Program-made: the position numbers and the translations under genes
The notes under the pieces: generated by a model
Databases searched by the model: none
The model's input: only the letters and a program-made list of their open reading frames with translations
What the model was told of the DNA's origin: nothing
Source: Isoperla grammatica
Taxonomy: Eukaryota > Arthropoda > Insecta > Plecoptera > Perlodidae
NCBI GenBank assembly: GCA_945910005.1
Contig: OX246743.1
Coordinates: forward strand, 3,050,122 to 3,114,121
Reading direction: 5' to 3'
Length of the DNA stretch: 64,000 nt
In this document: piece by piece, positions 36,442 to 47,756 of the stretch
How the letters are laid out: each line of letters opens with the position of its first letter
Position numbering within the stretch: position 1 is the stretch's first letter

Positions 36442-36447
<6 letters not shown>

Positions 36448-36472
<25 letters not shown>

Positions 36473-36474
36473 AG
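36448..36474. repeat. (TA)n microsatellite at palindrome edge
   Basis: An alternating TA tract directly continues from the right end of the 324-bp arm. Confidence 0.9.
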
Positions 36475-37160
36475 CAGCCCGTTATCTTAATGCGTGCGTC
36501 GTAAATAAAAAAGTCTATAGTAAATATGTATTATGTACAAGATAGCAGTAAGAAGTAGATAGTATTGGAATACTTCACAATAACAGTACCTGATTGCCTA
36601 CCTGGTATTACATCAGTGTCATAGGTATTTGGAAGAATGCGGTTTGCTCGGCACTATTCTTTACACTGGGCGACGTACGTAAGCAATAACCATCGTTCCT
36701 TACCTGAAAAACAAACAAACATATGAATTAGTGAACGATAACTCCACAGATTGCATGTTGCAGTGTAATCCGTTCCATGTTACACATGTAATGTACTGTG
36801 TACATCCAATGCATTGTCATTGGACAGATTCATCTATAAAATAATTGTACATTTGAATCACACAGTTTTATTTAAGGCAATCATTAAGAACGAAGTGAAC
36901 TGACTCCATCTTTGTGTTCAAATACTAGTACCACAGTGCTAGTACTACACAACCACCTCATATCAAAGATTACAGTTATCTTTGCTCATATGTTTCTGCC
37001 AACATCGGAGTTATTTCTACTTAATGTTCTTCATTACTTCATTACTAAAATAAAACGTAATTGATTGAAACTATAATATAACGAAGCGGTAGGCTACTCT
37101 GAACCGCAAGCACACTCGAGTGGCAACCAACGTGACTAATCTCATGCTTAGCAAACCGAT
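36475..37160. other. No gene seen
   Basis: AT-rich unique DNA between the palindrome cluster and a SINE. Confidence 0.4.
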
Positions 37161-37437
37161 AGAGGTGGCTCAGCGGTAAGACGCGAGACTCTAAGGGAGG
37201 TCACCAGTTCGATTCCGGCCACCGGCAGTCCTGACTGAAGGTTTTTCCCGAGGTTTTCCTCAGTCGTAAAGACGAATGCTGGGATTGAGTCCTACTATCA
37301 GCCCTCGAACATTCCTTCCCAACTATCCAAACACCCTAATATACCTAGTTAGTCACCTGAAGAGGGGCACATCAGGTAAAGCTGGTGTCCACCCTATAAC
37401 AGGGATTACTACGAAAAATTATTTATTATGCTTATAG
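37161..37437 (+). mobile_element. SINE family B, full-length copy
   Basis: The tRNA-like head has box A TGGCTCAGCGG and box B AGTTCGATTCC spaced as in a tRNA gene. The body contains GAGGTTTTCCTCAGTCGTAA and CACCTGAAGAGGGGCAC, and the 3' end is AAAATTATTTATTA. About 275 bp. The 5'-truncated copy at 47475-47645 and a head fragment at 50745 belong to the same family. Confidence 0.85.
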
Positions 37438-37515
37438 CAAATAACTGAGTGTAATAGGACCAGCTCAGTTCCCTACTTCTCTAGTTCCTGGTGGTAGTTT
37501 GATCCCCGTCACAAA

Positions 37516-37933
37516 CAGAGCCGTGTTTAGGTAGTAAGCCGCCCCTAGGCAAATACATTTTGCCGCCCCAACAATGAGAAACATCTGCCGCAGGGACGCC
37601 CCGCGCAGCGGCCGCCGGAGGCCAATTCGCGAAGCGAAAAAATTTTGTTAGGCTGCGGAAGCAAAATAGCGGTTTTTAACGATATACAAATTTACGCTTG
37701 TAATGTCAGGTAGTCATTCAACTCACCACAAAGTATGCTGCAGAATTAGAGCTTTCTAAAAATGTTCTGGAAAAACATTAAAAGTATTTTGAAAATTTGT
37801 AATTTGAGATTTTTGTAGTGACAAAATTTATTGAAACTATCTAGTCTTTAAATAATCTTTGGCGAAATGCCGCCCCCTAAAACTTGCCGCCCTAGGCAGC
37901 TGCCTAGGTTGCCTAGGCCTAAATACGGCACTG
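37516..37933. mobile_element. hAT-like MITE, 418 bp, with 8-bp target duplication
   Basis: The termini are CAGAGCCGTGTTTAGG and, inverted, CAGTGCCGTATTTAGG, a hAT-type end. The flanks are GTCACAAA (37508-37515) and GTCACAGA (37934-37941), an 8-bp target-site duplication with one mismatch, as hAT transposases make. Subterminal GCCGCCCC and CCTAGGCA blocks repeat at both ends. There is no transposase; it is non-autonomous. Confidence 0.88.
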
Positions 37934-38029
37934 GTCACAGATAACAACACAAGATATATGGTACACTCATTACGTTGGCATTAAATCCGATAATTGAGAT
38001 ATTATTGTGTTACCGGATTTAATACAAAG

Positions 38030-38146
38030 CTCGCAGCCTACAGAGTTGGTTTAGGCACTTTAAATTCAAGTCCCCCACTGAAGATCAGTTTCATTACTGA
38101 GTGGGTAGACTCTATATGTGAATTTATTTATTTTATTTATTTATCT
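38030..38146 (+). mobile_element. SINE family A, 3' fragment
   Basis: Plus-strand copy of the SINE A 3' end: CCTACAGAGTTGGTTTAG-like start, CAGTTTCATTACTGAGTGGG, and TGAATTTATTTATT tail. The 5' part including the tRNA head is missing. Confidence 0.8.
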
Positions 38147-39060
38147 ACTTTTTCCGTCATCTCTAGAATTGATGATAGCTAGCAGAGCGTATTTATGCAC
38201 AAAGTTATTTTAAAGATACAAACCGAAACCCATCAATCCTCACGCTTTGAGCTCGGACTGACGCAGGTTCTTACGATGTTAGAGAAAAGTAAAAGGCAAA
38301 CGGCAAAGGAAAAAGTTACTTTTTACTACAGCTAGAGATAGCGTGTTGCTTACGTGTAGCTTACGTGTAGCTTACGTGTAGCTGACGTGTAGCTTACGGG
38401 ACTTTTCGAGGTGTCGTACAAGGAGAAAACAAAAAGTGAAGAGTGAAAAGTCTCCCCAAATGTTAGACAATGTTCAACAACCGAGAAGCCAACAGTAAAA
38501 TGACCTTGAAAAGTTGATGGTCTGTTGGCACGGCCATTGAGTATGAATTTGAAGAATGTCCCCAGTTTTAAATCCCAGTTCGCGCCCTTATTTTGTATAA
38601 ACTTTGAAATCAGTCACTGTCACTGTTACTTATTCAACTTTTTATTATTATTATCGACGATGGATTCGGATGGCGAAGACATTGTAATCGCAGCAAATGC
38701 TAACATAAATACATAATTATCAGCTTTGCATAGCCTAGCCTATAAGAGCACAGAATCCTAAGATGGGCCTAGGCTAGGCTAGTAGAAACCTAGGCCTGGA
38801 CCTTAAGTCAAGTCAAACATATGCTTGAGCTCTTCTCGCCAATCCATTATTAAAATAATGTGTGTGGGCTTTACCAAATCTACACACACGAGAGGAGTAA
38901 GCAACGAATTATAATTATAAGTACTAAATCGTCCCTAGTAGTTGTTTGTTTATATGCGTAGAAGATCTATTACAAGAAGCTGACTTCGTATCCTATTCCT
39001 AGGTACCCCCATTTACCGCCAGTGTATTTTAGTTTGGTATATTAACCAATAGGTAGCGCC
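38147..39060. other. No gene seen; short 11-bp repeat
   Basis: Five copies of an 11-bp AGCTTACGTGT unit stand at about 38345-38397. The rest is unique. Confidence 0.5.
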
Positions 39061-40085
39061 AGCGCCACACCCGCTCTAATTTCTTCTTTCTCTTTTGTTC
39101 CTGTTTGACGGCCACGAAAAGTCTTCTTCTCTTTGCTTTTTGCTTTTTATTTTCCAACATCCCCTTGTAACAGCCGCTTTAAGGTCTTTGCTATGGGGTA
39201 TCGTGACGGCCCGTGCAAGGGTGCTCCGCCGAGCAAAGCTTCTGAACCACCGCCCGCCTAATGTATTCATGCACCTCTTGATCTAGATTCAAGGCGGTGG
39301 TCAAGCGACTTCATCTACGAGGACTCTTAGAAGGCTGAGGACGCCCACTTCAATCAACTTGCATGGACTCTAGGGGGGTAGATTAATACCCGTGGGAACA
39401 ACCACCCCCCTCTATGAACTCACTGTAAGCGAGACTGATCCGTGAGGTTTCTATCTTCATTTCCTTGTTGTAAGCGAAAGGTTATGTTAAATGTTTGTTT
39501 GTTGGTCGAGCAGCCAATACAAAGTGTGAACTTATTTTTAATTTTTACTCGTATGTTTGTAAGCTTAGTTTAGTAAGTCTGTATGGATATCAAACTAATT
39601 GCCATGACGTGCTTTACTTACTGACTAGCTCAATTTAATTGTTTAATATATTTCTCGGCTTGAGCATTTAGATGTGTAAATACTTTCTTCTGATTATGTA
39701 CTTGTAGTTTGTGCTGTGAAAGGTGTCTTACATTTACTAATGATATATTTTGAGTTTATTGAATAAATCATTATGGTAATAATCATATTATAATATGACG
39801 AGGGGACGCAAGTACTAATAGCAGCAGCGCATACACTTCATTTTGTATTGTCGCGTTGTTCTTTGACTTCAAACTTATTCCATTGAGAGGCAAACCGCGG
39901 AGTAAAAGCTTTTACGGTAATTCGAGCTTAGTTCTCAAATTCTTGCATTATACAATTGTTGAGTTTCTAATTACATAATATAATATGCCTAATCCAAGTG
40001 CATTTGCATACTCTAGAAACACTCCCGTTCGTAGATTTGAAATCCAGAAATAACAAAACCAATTCCCGACTGGGAATCGAATTGA
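39061..40085. other. No gene recognised; less AT-rich segment with a hairpin
   Basis: Sequence at 39061-39420 is richer in G+C than its surroundings and has a hairpin AGGGGGGT/ACCCCCCT near 39371-39412. The 63-64-codon frames on both strands overlap and carry no domain. An exon or old RNA-derived repeat is possible but unsupported. Confidence 0.3.
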
Positions 40086-40104
40086 GGTCACCCGCTTGCC
40101 AGTC

Positions 40105-40180
40105 CTGGTGGTCAAGAGGTTAAGGCCCATCCGGCAAGTGGGAGACCAGGGTTCGATTCTGTCAGGATTGGTGTTGTGCG
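40105..40180 (+). mobile_element. tRNA-like sequence, SINE head or tRNA pseudogene
   Basis: Box A TGGTCAAGAGG, box B GGTTCGATTCT, tRNA-like spacing, and CCTG/CAGG ends that can pair. A D-arm and T-arm are recognisable; the anticodon arm is poor. It is not called as a functional tRNA. Confidence 0.5.
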
Positions 40181-40585
40181 CACACCGAGCCACCACATAT
40201 TATCCACTACACCAGAGTGTACAAACATTGCGTGACAAATAGCGCGCCATCAAAATCAGCATCTCAGCTTCTCGTTACAGCGAACGAAGATTCCCCTCCT
40301 GATAAACTGTCGTATATCTTCTCCAAAACCCTTGGAAATGAGTTTAAACCTCGTAATATGCGGTCCACTTCCTTAAGCCGTCTCGCAGGAGTTATGTCTT
40401 TCGAATCTTGTTTTCTACCCTTGACTTCCGCGTGTCATCGACGTAGGAGTAGAGCAGCCAATAAAAGTGACACCACGAGTGAAATATGATGTAGGCGTTT
40501 TACTGCCTCCCGCTTAGAGGCCTGGCTCATCATTACAAGCTGCAACTCTCTGGCAAAACCCTTCCTTGGTTGGTTGGCTGGTATA
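40181..40585. other. No gene seen
   Basis: Unique DNA; a 90-codon frame at 40217-40489 has no domain or homology I can recognise. Confidence 0.35.
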
Positions 40586-41038
40586 CTACAGTTTGTTTCC
40601 TCATAAGCGTACAGCGGTGTTTATGAGAGTCAAAGGGGACGTCCCGTGGCGCTAAGTGAATGAGCTGTCACTCATGTGACAGTTGTGGCTCCACGTGCAT
40701 CTATTGTCCGACAAATTGACGGTGCGCGGCGAACCGGAAGGAAAATTCATGGCCTAATAAAGACCAATTTTTAAATTATTTACTTATTTTTGAGATCAGC
40801 AACTCCTCTACATTGCAGAAGGTTTTAAATCGAACCTGTGTGACCAAAATTAGCAAAAGTATTACAAATTTAGCAGAGTATCTCATTTAATGTAAAAGGC
40901 TAATTTTGGTCGTAGATCTTCGATTAAAAACATTCTGCAATGTGGAGGAGTTTTTGATCTCAGAAATAAGCTCATAATTTAAAAAATGTGTCTTTATTAG
41001 GCCATGAATTATCCTTTCGGTTCACTGCGCACCGTCGA

Positions 41039-41069
<31 letters not shown>

Positions 41070-41298
41070 AGCGTCTTTATTTATGGCGGGATTAATGCCT
41101 GTTAGGCATCCTCTACCATCCAACCATTTCATAAGATACATACAATAACAATACAGATATAATATTAATTTGGAGGACAATAGATGCACATGGAGCCACA
41201 ACTGTCGCGTGAGTGACAGCTCATTCACTTAGCGCTACGGGACGTCCCCTTTGACTCTCATACACGCCGCTGTACGCTTATGAGGAAACAAACTGTAG
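40586..41298. mobile_element. Fold-back element interrupted by a LINE fragment
   Basis: The left arm begins CTACAGTTTGTTTCCTCATA (40586) and the right arm ends with its complement (41298). Inner landmarks are GGGGACGTCCCGT and GGCCATGAATTATCC. The right arm is split at 41043-41166 by a later insertion. Without it, the element is about 580 bp with diverged inner arms. Confidence 0.85.
41043..41166 (-). mobile_element. 5'-truncated LINE 3' end inserted in a fold-back arm
   Basis: On the minus strand it ends in AATAAAGACGC followed by an (AATC)n tail, typical of CR1/L2/RTE-type non-LTR ends. It is flanked by GATTTG (41037-41042) and AATTTG (41167-41172), a probable 6-bp target-site duplication. 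Comparison with the intact left arm (CAATTTG complement) shows the empty site. Confidence 0.75.
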
Positions 41299-43269
41299 TC
41301 TCAACCTAACTAGTCTCACACCAACCTGAGACCGTTAACATTCACGCTGTGAATATGAAAATCAACACATTCCTGGAGTTCTTCCACACATTCGTAAATG
41401 CGCGATTCCGAGTGTACAAGCTTACATATGCAGTCACGCCAGCAGTGTTCGGAACTCCCAGGTAACCAACCCAAGGACGTAATTTAATCATACTGAATCT
41501 GCTTCAAGTAAATGGTAGGTACTCGATAAATCTGATTCCTAAGCATGGGCAGCTTTCTAACATTGTCTTCTTACACATGTTTATTCTGTAGCTGCACCAA
41601 TATGGTCAACCTTTTCATTTCGATGGAAAACTCAGCAATGAACAACCATTACCAATACAAATCATTAATTATTTTTTTTCATTATTTATAAAATTGTGTA
41701 CTTTCAATAACAATTGTTCCTCTTTAATAAAAAGTCAGGACAATTCCAGATATTATCTTAAATCCCGCCTTAGTCAACGCTCATTTCCAGTATGAGGAAA
41801 TGGTCCTGTGAGTATTAACGAGCACACGTTTCTGTTTGTATGAAATAATGTTGTTGAAAGCCCAGCGTTCAACAATATCATTTCCTCTACGAGTGTTTCC
41901 ACCTTCCTGGCCCAGCACAGTGACGTCACAGGACTCAGACAAGTCTGGAACAGCGTAATATGCAGTCATCATTTCCCTGTGCATCATGTAAACATATAAA
42001 CATGTAAACATGTAAATATGTAAACACCGGTGTACACAATACGTGTGTTGCAGATTGCTACAGTGCACACCATGCTTTGTGGCGGCTCCATTGTATCTTC
42101 ACGTCTATACAAATGAAAAAATTCGCATTGGAGTTCACATTGTTGATCATAGTAAATAGCGGATAAAAGCCAGTTCTTTATAATAAAGGGGCTATATTTT
42201 CCTATTGCCACTGCAGGCATCACAGCTGCCAGATATTAAATACATGTTATAAATGTTCTTTCCGAAGTAAAAATGAGAACCAATTTGGGTTTTTGAGAAT
42301 TTTTCTTATGTTACGATTTGTAATTAAAAATCGAGGCTTGTGCGTTTAATGAATATATTTCCTCAATACTTCATCACCGTACTTTATTCTAAAAATTTTC
42401 TCTTTTTTTTGTGTACTTCATTTACTCGCAGTTATTTTTTAAACTCTGTAACCATCAATAACAATTATTTCACTAGCAAAATAATGAATTATTCATTGTT
42501 TGAGATTCTTTTTACAAAATGTATTTAATTATGTAATTTTAAGCTTATGTTTTTTCCCTTTTCCATTATTTCTATACTACAAACAACTTTGTCTTGTACA
42601 ATTAAATTTAGTTTTAGTTTAACTGTTAATATATAGAACGGTACGTTACCTATTAGTGATGTAATATAAACCTGAACCGCTACGAACACTTGTATATTTG
42701 TTCAGCTGTTTTCCACTTTATGAAAATAAATGTATCTGTATCACACATGTAAAAAAAAACGGGAAATGAGAAAGGAACAAGCGGGTGGTACGTTTGTTAC
42801 AATGAACAATAATAACCCAATTAAAAAACATCCTTCGTGAACGCATAACAGATATATAGCTTATATAATATAGAAGAGGGTAGAGAGATGTTAATACGAT
42901 ATATATACTGGATACTTCACATGTACTTTAATTTTCCACATATCATACAAATAGACGAAGGGTATGTTGTGGCCTTGCACCAGCCTGCCTAGCTCACACT
43001 CTTCTGCTACTTGAAGCCAGGGAACGATTGAGAATTATCTAAACCATCTTAGCAACGACATGCATAAATATAATATATTATATCCACCAATGACGTCAGT
43101 TATGTTCACTTAATGCGCCACTATATTAAAAGTAATGATTTTTTTATATATTGACTTACAAGTTGCATATTCCTACGAACTGAAAATCATTTGTGAAATC
43201 TGCACCTATGTTTCCATAAGATTCAATTAGATCTTTTTCCCTAAGCCAGATATCTACTCGCCACGTCAC
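41299..43269. other. No gene seen; old dispersed repeat and small TGTAAACA repeat
   Basis: The stretch 41315-41545 shows diverged similarity to 61990-62260 (matching TTCACGC, ACATTCGTAAATG/ACGTTCTCCGC and CAGTCACGCC/TAGTCACGCC blocks). A few ACATGTAAACATG units stand at 41990-42025. The rest is AT-rich and unique. Confidence 0.4.
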
Positions 43270-46200
43270 ATTGCACCATTGCAAACCACTTGAAGCAGCC
43301 TTATATGCGACACGTGGAGCAGGTTTTACTAAGTGTGACTGTGACTAACGGAGCGAAGCATTGGAGCAACAGGTTTCAATCACTCCGTTATAGCGTTTAA
43401 CGGGTGAATGGTTGTCACACACAGAGCATATTGCAGACCACTTGAAGCAGCTTTATATGCGACACGTGGAGCAGGTTTTACTAAGTGTGACTGTGACTAA
43501 CGGAGCGAAGCATTGGAGCAACAGGTTTCAATCACTCCGTTATAGCGTTTAACGGGTGAATGGTCGTCATACACAGAGCATATTGCAGACCACTTGAAGC
43601 AGCTTTATATGCGACACGTGGAGCAGGTTTTACTAAGTGTGACTGTGACTAACGGAGCGAAGCATTGGAGCAACAGGTTTCAATCACTCCGTTATAGCGT
43701 TTAACGGGTGAATGGTTGTCATACACGGAGCATATTGCAGACCACTTGAAGCAGCTTTATACGAGACCCGTGGAGCAGGTCTTACTAAGTGTGACTGTGA
43801 CTAACGGAGCGAAGCATTGGAGCAACAGGTTTCAATCACTCCATTATAGCGTTTAACGGGTGAATGGTTGTCATACACAGAGCATATTGCAGACCACTTG
43901 AAGCAGCTTCATACGCAACACGTGGAGCAGGTTTTACTAAGTGTGACTGTGACTAACGGAGAGAAGCATTGGAGCAACAGGTTTCAATCACTCCGTTATA
44001 GCGTTTAACGGGTGAATGGTTGTCATACACAGAGCATATTGCAGACCACTTGAAGCAGCTTTATACGTGACACGTGGAGCAGGTTTTACTAAGTGTGACT
44101 GTGACTAACGGAGCAAAGCATTGGAGCAACAGGTTTCAATCACTCCATTATAGCGTTTAACGGGTGAATGGTTGTCATACACAGAGCATATTGCAGACCA
44201 CTTGAAGCAGCTTTATACGCGACACGTGGAGCAGGTTTTACTAAGTGTGACTGTGACTAACTGAGAGAAGCATTGGAGCAACAGGTTTCAATCACTCCGT
44301 TATAGCGTTTAACGGGTGAATGGTTGTCATACACAGAGCATATTGCAGACCACTTGAAGCAGCTTTATACGGGACACGAGGAGCAGGTTTACTAAGTGTG
44401 ACTGTGACTAACGGAGCGAAGCATTGGAGCAACAGGTTTCAATCACTCCGTTATAGCGTTTAACGGGTGAATGGTTGTCATACACAGAGCATATTGCAGA
44501 CCACTTGAAGCAGCTTTATATGCGACACGTGGAGCAGGTTGTACTAAGTGTGACTGTGACTAACGGAGCGAAGCATTAGAGCAACAGGTTTCAATCACTC
44601 CGTTATAGCGTTTAACGGGTGAATGGTTGTCATACACAGAGCATATTGCAGACCACTTGAAGCAGCTTTATACGCGACACGTGAAGCAGGTTTTACTAAG
44701 TGTGACTGTGACTAACGGAGCGAAGTATTGAAGCAACAGGTTTTAATCACTCCGTTATAGCGTTTAACGGGTGAATGGTCGTCATACACAGAGCATATTG
44801 CAGACCACTTGAAGCAGCTTTATACGCGACACGTGAAGCAGGTTTTACTAAGTGTGACTGTGACTAACGGAGCGAAGTATTGAAGCAACAGGTTTCAATC
44901 ACTCCGTTATAGCGTTTAACGGGTGAATGGTTGTCATACACAGAGCATATTGCAGACCACTTGAAGCAGCTTTATACGAGACCCGTGGAGCAGGTTTTAC
45001 TAAGTGTGACTGTGACTAACGGAGCGAAGCATTGGAGCAACAGGTTTCAATCACTCCATTATAGCGTTTAACGGGTGAATGGTTGTCATACACAGAGCAT
45101 ATTGCAGACCACTTGAAGCAGCTTTATATGCGACACGTGAGCAGGTTTTACTAAGTGTGACTGTGACTAACGGAGCGAAGCATTGGAGCAACAGGTTTCA
45201 ATCACTCCGTTATAGCGTTTAACGGGTGAATGGTTGTCATACACAGAGCATATTGCAGACCACTTGAAGCAGCTTTATACGCGACACGTGGGGCAGGTTT
45301 TACTAAGTGTGACTGTGACTAACGGAGCGTAGCATTGGAGCAACAGGTTTCAATCACTCCGTTATAGCGTTTAACGGGTGAATGGTTGTCATACACAGAG
45401 CATATTGCAGACCACTTGAAGCAGCTTTATATGCGACACGTGAGCAGGTTTTACTAAGTGTGACTGTGACTAACGGAGCGAAGCATTGGAGCAACAGGTT
45501 TCAATCACTCCGTTATAGCGTTTAACGGGTGAATGGTTGTCATGCACAGAGCATATTGCAGACCACTTGAAGCAGCTTTATACGTGACACGTGGAGCAGG
45601 TTGTACTAAGTGTGACTGTGACTAACGGAGCGAAGCATTAGAGCAACAGGTTTCAATCACTCCGTTATAGCGTTTAACGGGTGAATGGTTGTCATACACG
45701 GAGCATATTGCAGACCACTTGAAGCAGCTTTATATGCGACACGTGAGCAGGTTTTACTAAGTGTGACTGTGACTAACGGAGCGAAGCATTGGAGCAACAG
45801 GTTTCAATCACTCCATTATAGCGTTTAACGGGTGAATGGTTGTCATACACAGAGCATATTGCAGACCACTTGAAGCAGCTTCATACGCAACACGTGGAGC
45901 AGGTTTTACTAAGTGTGACTGTGACTAACGGAGCGAAGCATTGGAGCAACAGGTTTCAATCACTCCATTATAGCGTTTAACGGGTGAATGGTTGTCATAC
46001 ACGGAGCATATTGCAGACCACTTGAAGCAGCTTTATACGCGACACGTGGAGCAGGTTTTACTAAGTGTGACTGTGACTAACGGAGCGAAGCATTGGAGCA
46101 ACAGGTTTCAATCACTCCATTATAGCGTTTAACGGGTGAATGGTTGTCATACACAGAGCATATTGCAGACCACTTGAAGCAGCTTTATACGCGACACGTG

Positions 46201-47371
46201 GAGCAGGTTTTACTAAGTGTGACTGTGACTAACGGAGCAAAGCATTGGAGCAACAGGTTTCAATCACCCCATTATAGCGTTTAACGGGTGAATGGTTGTC
46301 ATACACAGAGCATATTGCAGACCACTTGAAGCAGCTTTATACGGGACACGAGGAGCAGGTTTACTAAGTGTGACTGTGACTAACGGAGCGAAGCATTGGA
46401 GCAACAGGTTTCAATCACTCCGTTATAGCGTTTAACGGGTGAATGGTCGTCATACACAGAGCATATTGCAGACCACTTGAAGCAGCTTTATATGCGACAT
46501 GGGGAGCAGGTTTTACTAAGTGTGACTGTGACTAACGGAGCGAAGCATTGAAGCAACAGGTTTCAATCACTCCATTATAGCGTTTAACGATGAATGGTTG
46601 TCATACACAGAGCATATTGCAGACCACTTGAAGCAGCTTTATATGCGACACGTGGAGCAGGTTGTACTAAGTGTGACTGTGACTAACGGAGCGAAGCATT
46701 GGAGCAACAGGTTTTAATCACTCCGTTATAGCGTTTAACGGGTGAATGCTTGTCATACACAGAGCATATTGCAGACCACTTGAAGCAGCTTTATATGCGA
46801 CACGTGGAGCAGGTTTTACTAAGTGTGACTGTGCCTAACGGAGCGAAGCATTGGAGCAACAGGTTTCAATCACTCCGTTATAGCGTTTAACGGGTGAATG
46901 GTCGTCATACACAGAGCATATTGCAGACCACTTGAAGCAGCTTTATACGGGACACGAGGAGCAGGTTTACTAAGTGTGACTGTGACTAACGGAGCGAAGC
47001 ATTGGAGCAACAGGTTTCAATCACTCCGTTATAGCGTTTAACGGGTGAATGGTCGTCATACACAGAGCATATTGCAGACCACTTGAAGCAGCTTTATACG
47101 GGACACGAGGAGCAGGTTTACTAAGTGTGACTGTGACTAACGGAGCGAAGCATTGGAGCAACAGGTTTCAATCACTCCGTTATAGCGTTTAACGGGTGAA
47201 TGGTCGTCATACACAGAGCATATTGCAGACCACTTGAAGCAGCTTTATACGTGACATGTGGAGCAGGTTTTACTAAGTGTGACTGTGACTAACGGAGCGA
47301 AGCATTGGAACAACAGGTTTCAATCACTCCGTTATAGCGTTTAACGGGTGAATGGTCGTCATATACAGAGC
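43270..47371. repeat. 152-bp satellite array, about 27 copies
   Basis: The landmark ACCACTTGAAGCAG occurs at 43285, 43437, 43589 and so on, every 152 bp. Each unit contains TAACGGAG and CTCCGTTA about 30 bases apart, forming an 8-bp stem. Variants such as GACCCGTGG, GACACGAGG and ACGTGAGC recur in non-adjacent units, showing block-wise amplification. The first unit (43270-43290) is the most diverged. No frame of length is open. Confidence 0.97.
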
Positions 47372-47474
47372 ATCGAGATGTCAAGAATTTCAACTCAGTA
47401 TTTTGCTTCAAGTGAGAGAGGTGTTGCCCGACTTCCATGCAGCTTTGGCCTTTGCTTAACATGTCAGAATATTT

Positions 47475-47645
47475 TTAATAATAATAATAATAATTATAAT
47501 AATAATAATTTTTGTAGGGAAACCCGTTATAGGGTGCACAAGTGCCCCTCTTCAGGTGACACCCTTTGGATAGTCGGGCAGGAATGTCCGAGGGCTGTTA
47601 GTACGTTTCAATCCTAGAATTTGCCTTTACGACTGAGGAAAACCT
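47475..47645 (-). mobile_element. SINE family B, 5'-truncated copy
   Basis: The reverse complement aligns with 37250-37437: GAGGTTTTCCTCAGTCGTAA, then CACCTGAAGAGGGGCAC. The 3' tail is an (AAT)n run at 47477-47512. The tRNA head is absent. Confidence 0.85.
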
Positions 47646-47756
47646 CATATTTTGAAAAGTATTCTAAAGACATTCCGTTTACATATGTGGTCGTTTTGAA
47701 AACTTGAAAGAGTTTTTAGTTGCTCCCCGATGAGCTTTAAAATACCGTTAAACTTT

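Larger units (their letters stand above)
35791..36447. mobile_element. 657-bp palindrome with 324-bp arms, no mismatch seen
   Basis: The arms 35791-36114 and 36124-36447 are reverse complements with no mismatch seen, separated by nine bases. The two 134-codon frames (plus 35964-36368, minus 35870-36274) are the same sequence read twice apart from the centre, so they are not independent genes. Each arm carries, reading outward, two CCAAT boxes, TATAAAA, and a 34-nt hammerhead-like module, and ends in a TACTACTACA edge. The right arm runs directly into (TA)n. Lack of divergence implies a very recent insertion, gene conversion between arms, or an assembly or read artefact. Confidence 0.9.

Noticed and set aside
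11000..40180. Functional tRNA genes at 11170, 18940, 26900, 31230, 37170 and 40110
   Set aside because: Box A and B are present in most, but acceptor stems do not close, anticodon arms are poor, and SINE bodies follow several of them.
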